A stretch of DNA of 64,000 nt from positions 9,232,269 through 9,296,268 of the forward strand of contig CM076650.1 of NCBI GenBank assembly GCA_038496675.1. The letters run 5' to 3'. Source of the stretch: Rachycentron canadum. Its lineage: Eukaryota > Chordata > Actinopteri > Carangiformes > Rachycentridae. The first letter of the stretch is position 1. Each line of letters starts with the position of its first letter. The notes beneath the pieces are model-generated. The model did not search any database. It had not been told where the DNA came from and saw only the letters and a program-made list of their open reading frames with translations. The position numbers and the translations under genes were made by a program. Below, piece by piece: positions 63,998 through 64,000 of this stretch.

Positions 63998-64000
63998 ACT
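63998..64000 (+). CDS. inpp4b: first bases of the next inpp4b exon, cut by the window end (predicted)
   Basis: The last about 30 bases are a strong pyrimidine tract ending CACTTAG, followed by ACT. If splicing joins the single G left by exon F to AC, the codon is Asp. Human INPP4B continues from exon F with a Lys-Asp-Ala-Leu-Tyr-Asp run (from memory), so Lys-Thr-Asp at this junction fits. Only three exon bases are visible, so this is a prediction from the acceptor and phase. Confidence 0.5.

Noticed and set aside
1..64000. CRISPR arrays, operons, phage or viral genes
   Set aside because: No regularly spaced direct repeats, no tandem bacterial-type genes, and no retroviral or other viral coding sequence recognised. 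The window is eukaryotic intron and exon sequence.

Overview
The window is vertebrate nuclear DNA, almost certainly from a ray-finned (teleost) fish. It is AT-rich and intron-dominated. It has very long (GT)n, (CT)n and (GGAT)n microsatellites, degraded Tc1/mariner copies of the type common in fish, and non-autonomous repeats whose ends match widespread teleost families. There are no bacterial-style operons, ribosome binding sites or long intact ORFs. Apart from the exons below, the open frames I examined are short, repeat-driven or unrecognisable.

One gene is present: six consecutive internal coding exons, on the + strand, of inpp4b (inositol polyphosphate-4-phosphatase type II). The exons lie at 21255-21334, 41894-42005, 45453-45516, 49080-49227, 55241-55371 and 62852-62956. 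Together they give 640 coding bases in one uninterrupted frame (about 213 residues). All junctions have AG acceptors and GT donors, and the codon phases fit across every junction. The residues match INPP4B rather than INPP4A, from the second half of the N-terminal C2 domain into the middle of the protein (roughly human residues 140-355 of about 924, by memory alignment). The start codon, the first half of C2 and the C-terminal phosphatase (CX5R) domain lie outside the window. A good acceptor at 63996-63997 suggests the next exon starts three bases before the window ends.

Layout: 1-21254 is upstream intron (possibly with an alternative 5' noncoding exon near 17.24-17.63 kb) and holds a nearly end-to-end but internally deleted Tc1 element at 3.06-4.03 kb. 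21335-41893 is a 20.6 kb intron holding a truncated Tc1 at 30.0-30.4 kb, a SINE-like hairpin plus (GGAT)n tail at 26.3-26.5 kb, a MITE at 34.9-35.2 kb and a palindromic repeat at 28.0 kb. The next introns are 3.4, 3.6, 6.0, 7.5 and 1.0 kb; the 7.5 kb one carries a TTAA-flanked MITE at 59.4-60.2 kb. I found no second gene, RNA gene or CRISPR array, and no evidence of a new biological system. The items worth a second look are the exon phase pattern, several perfect hairpins, the mobile-element remnants and a few possible regulatory stretches.
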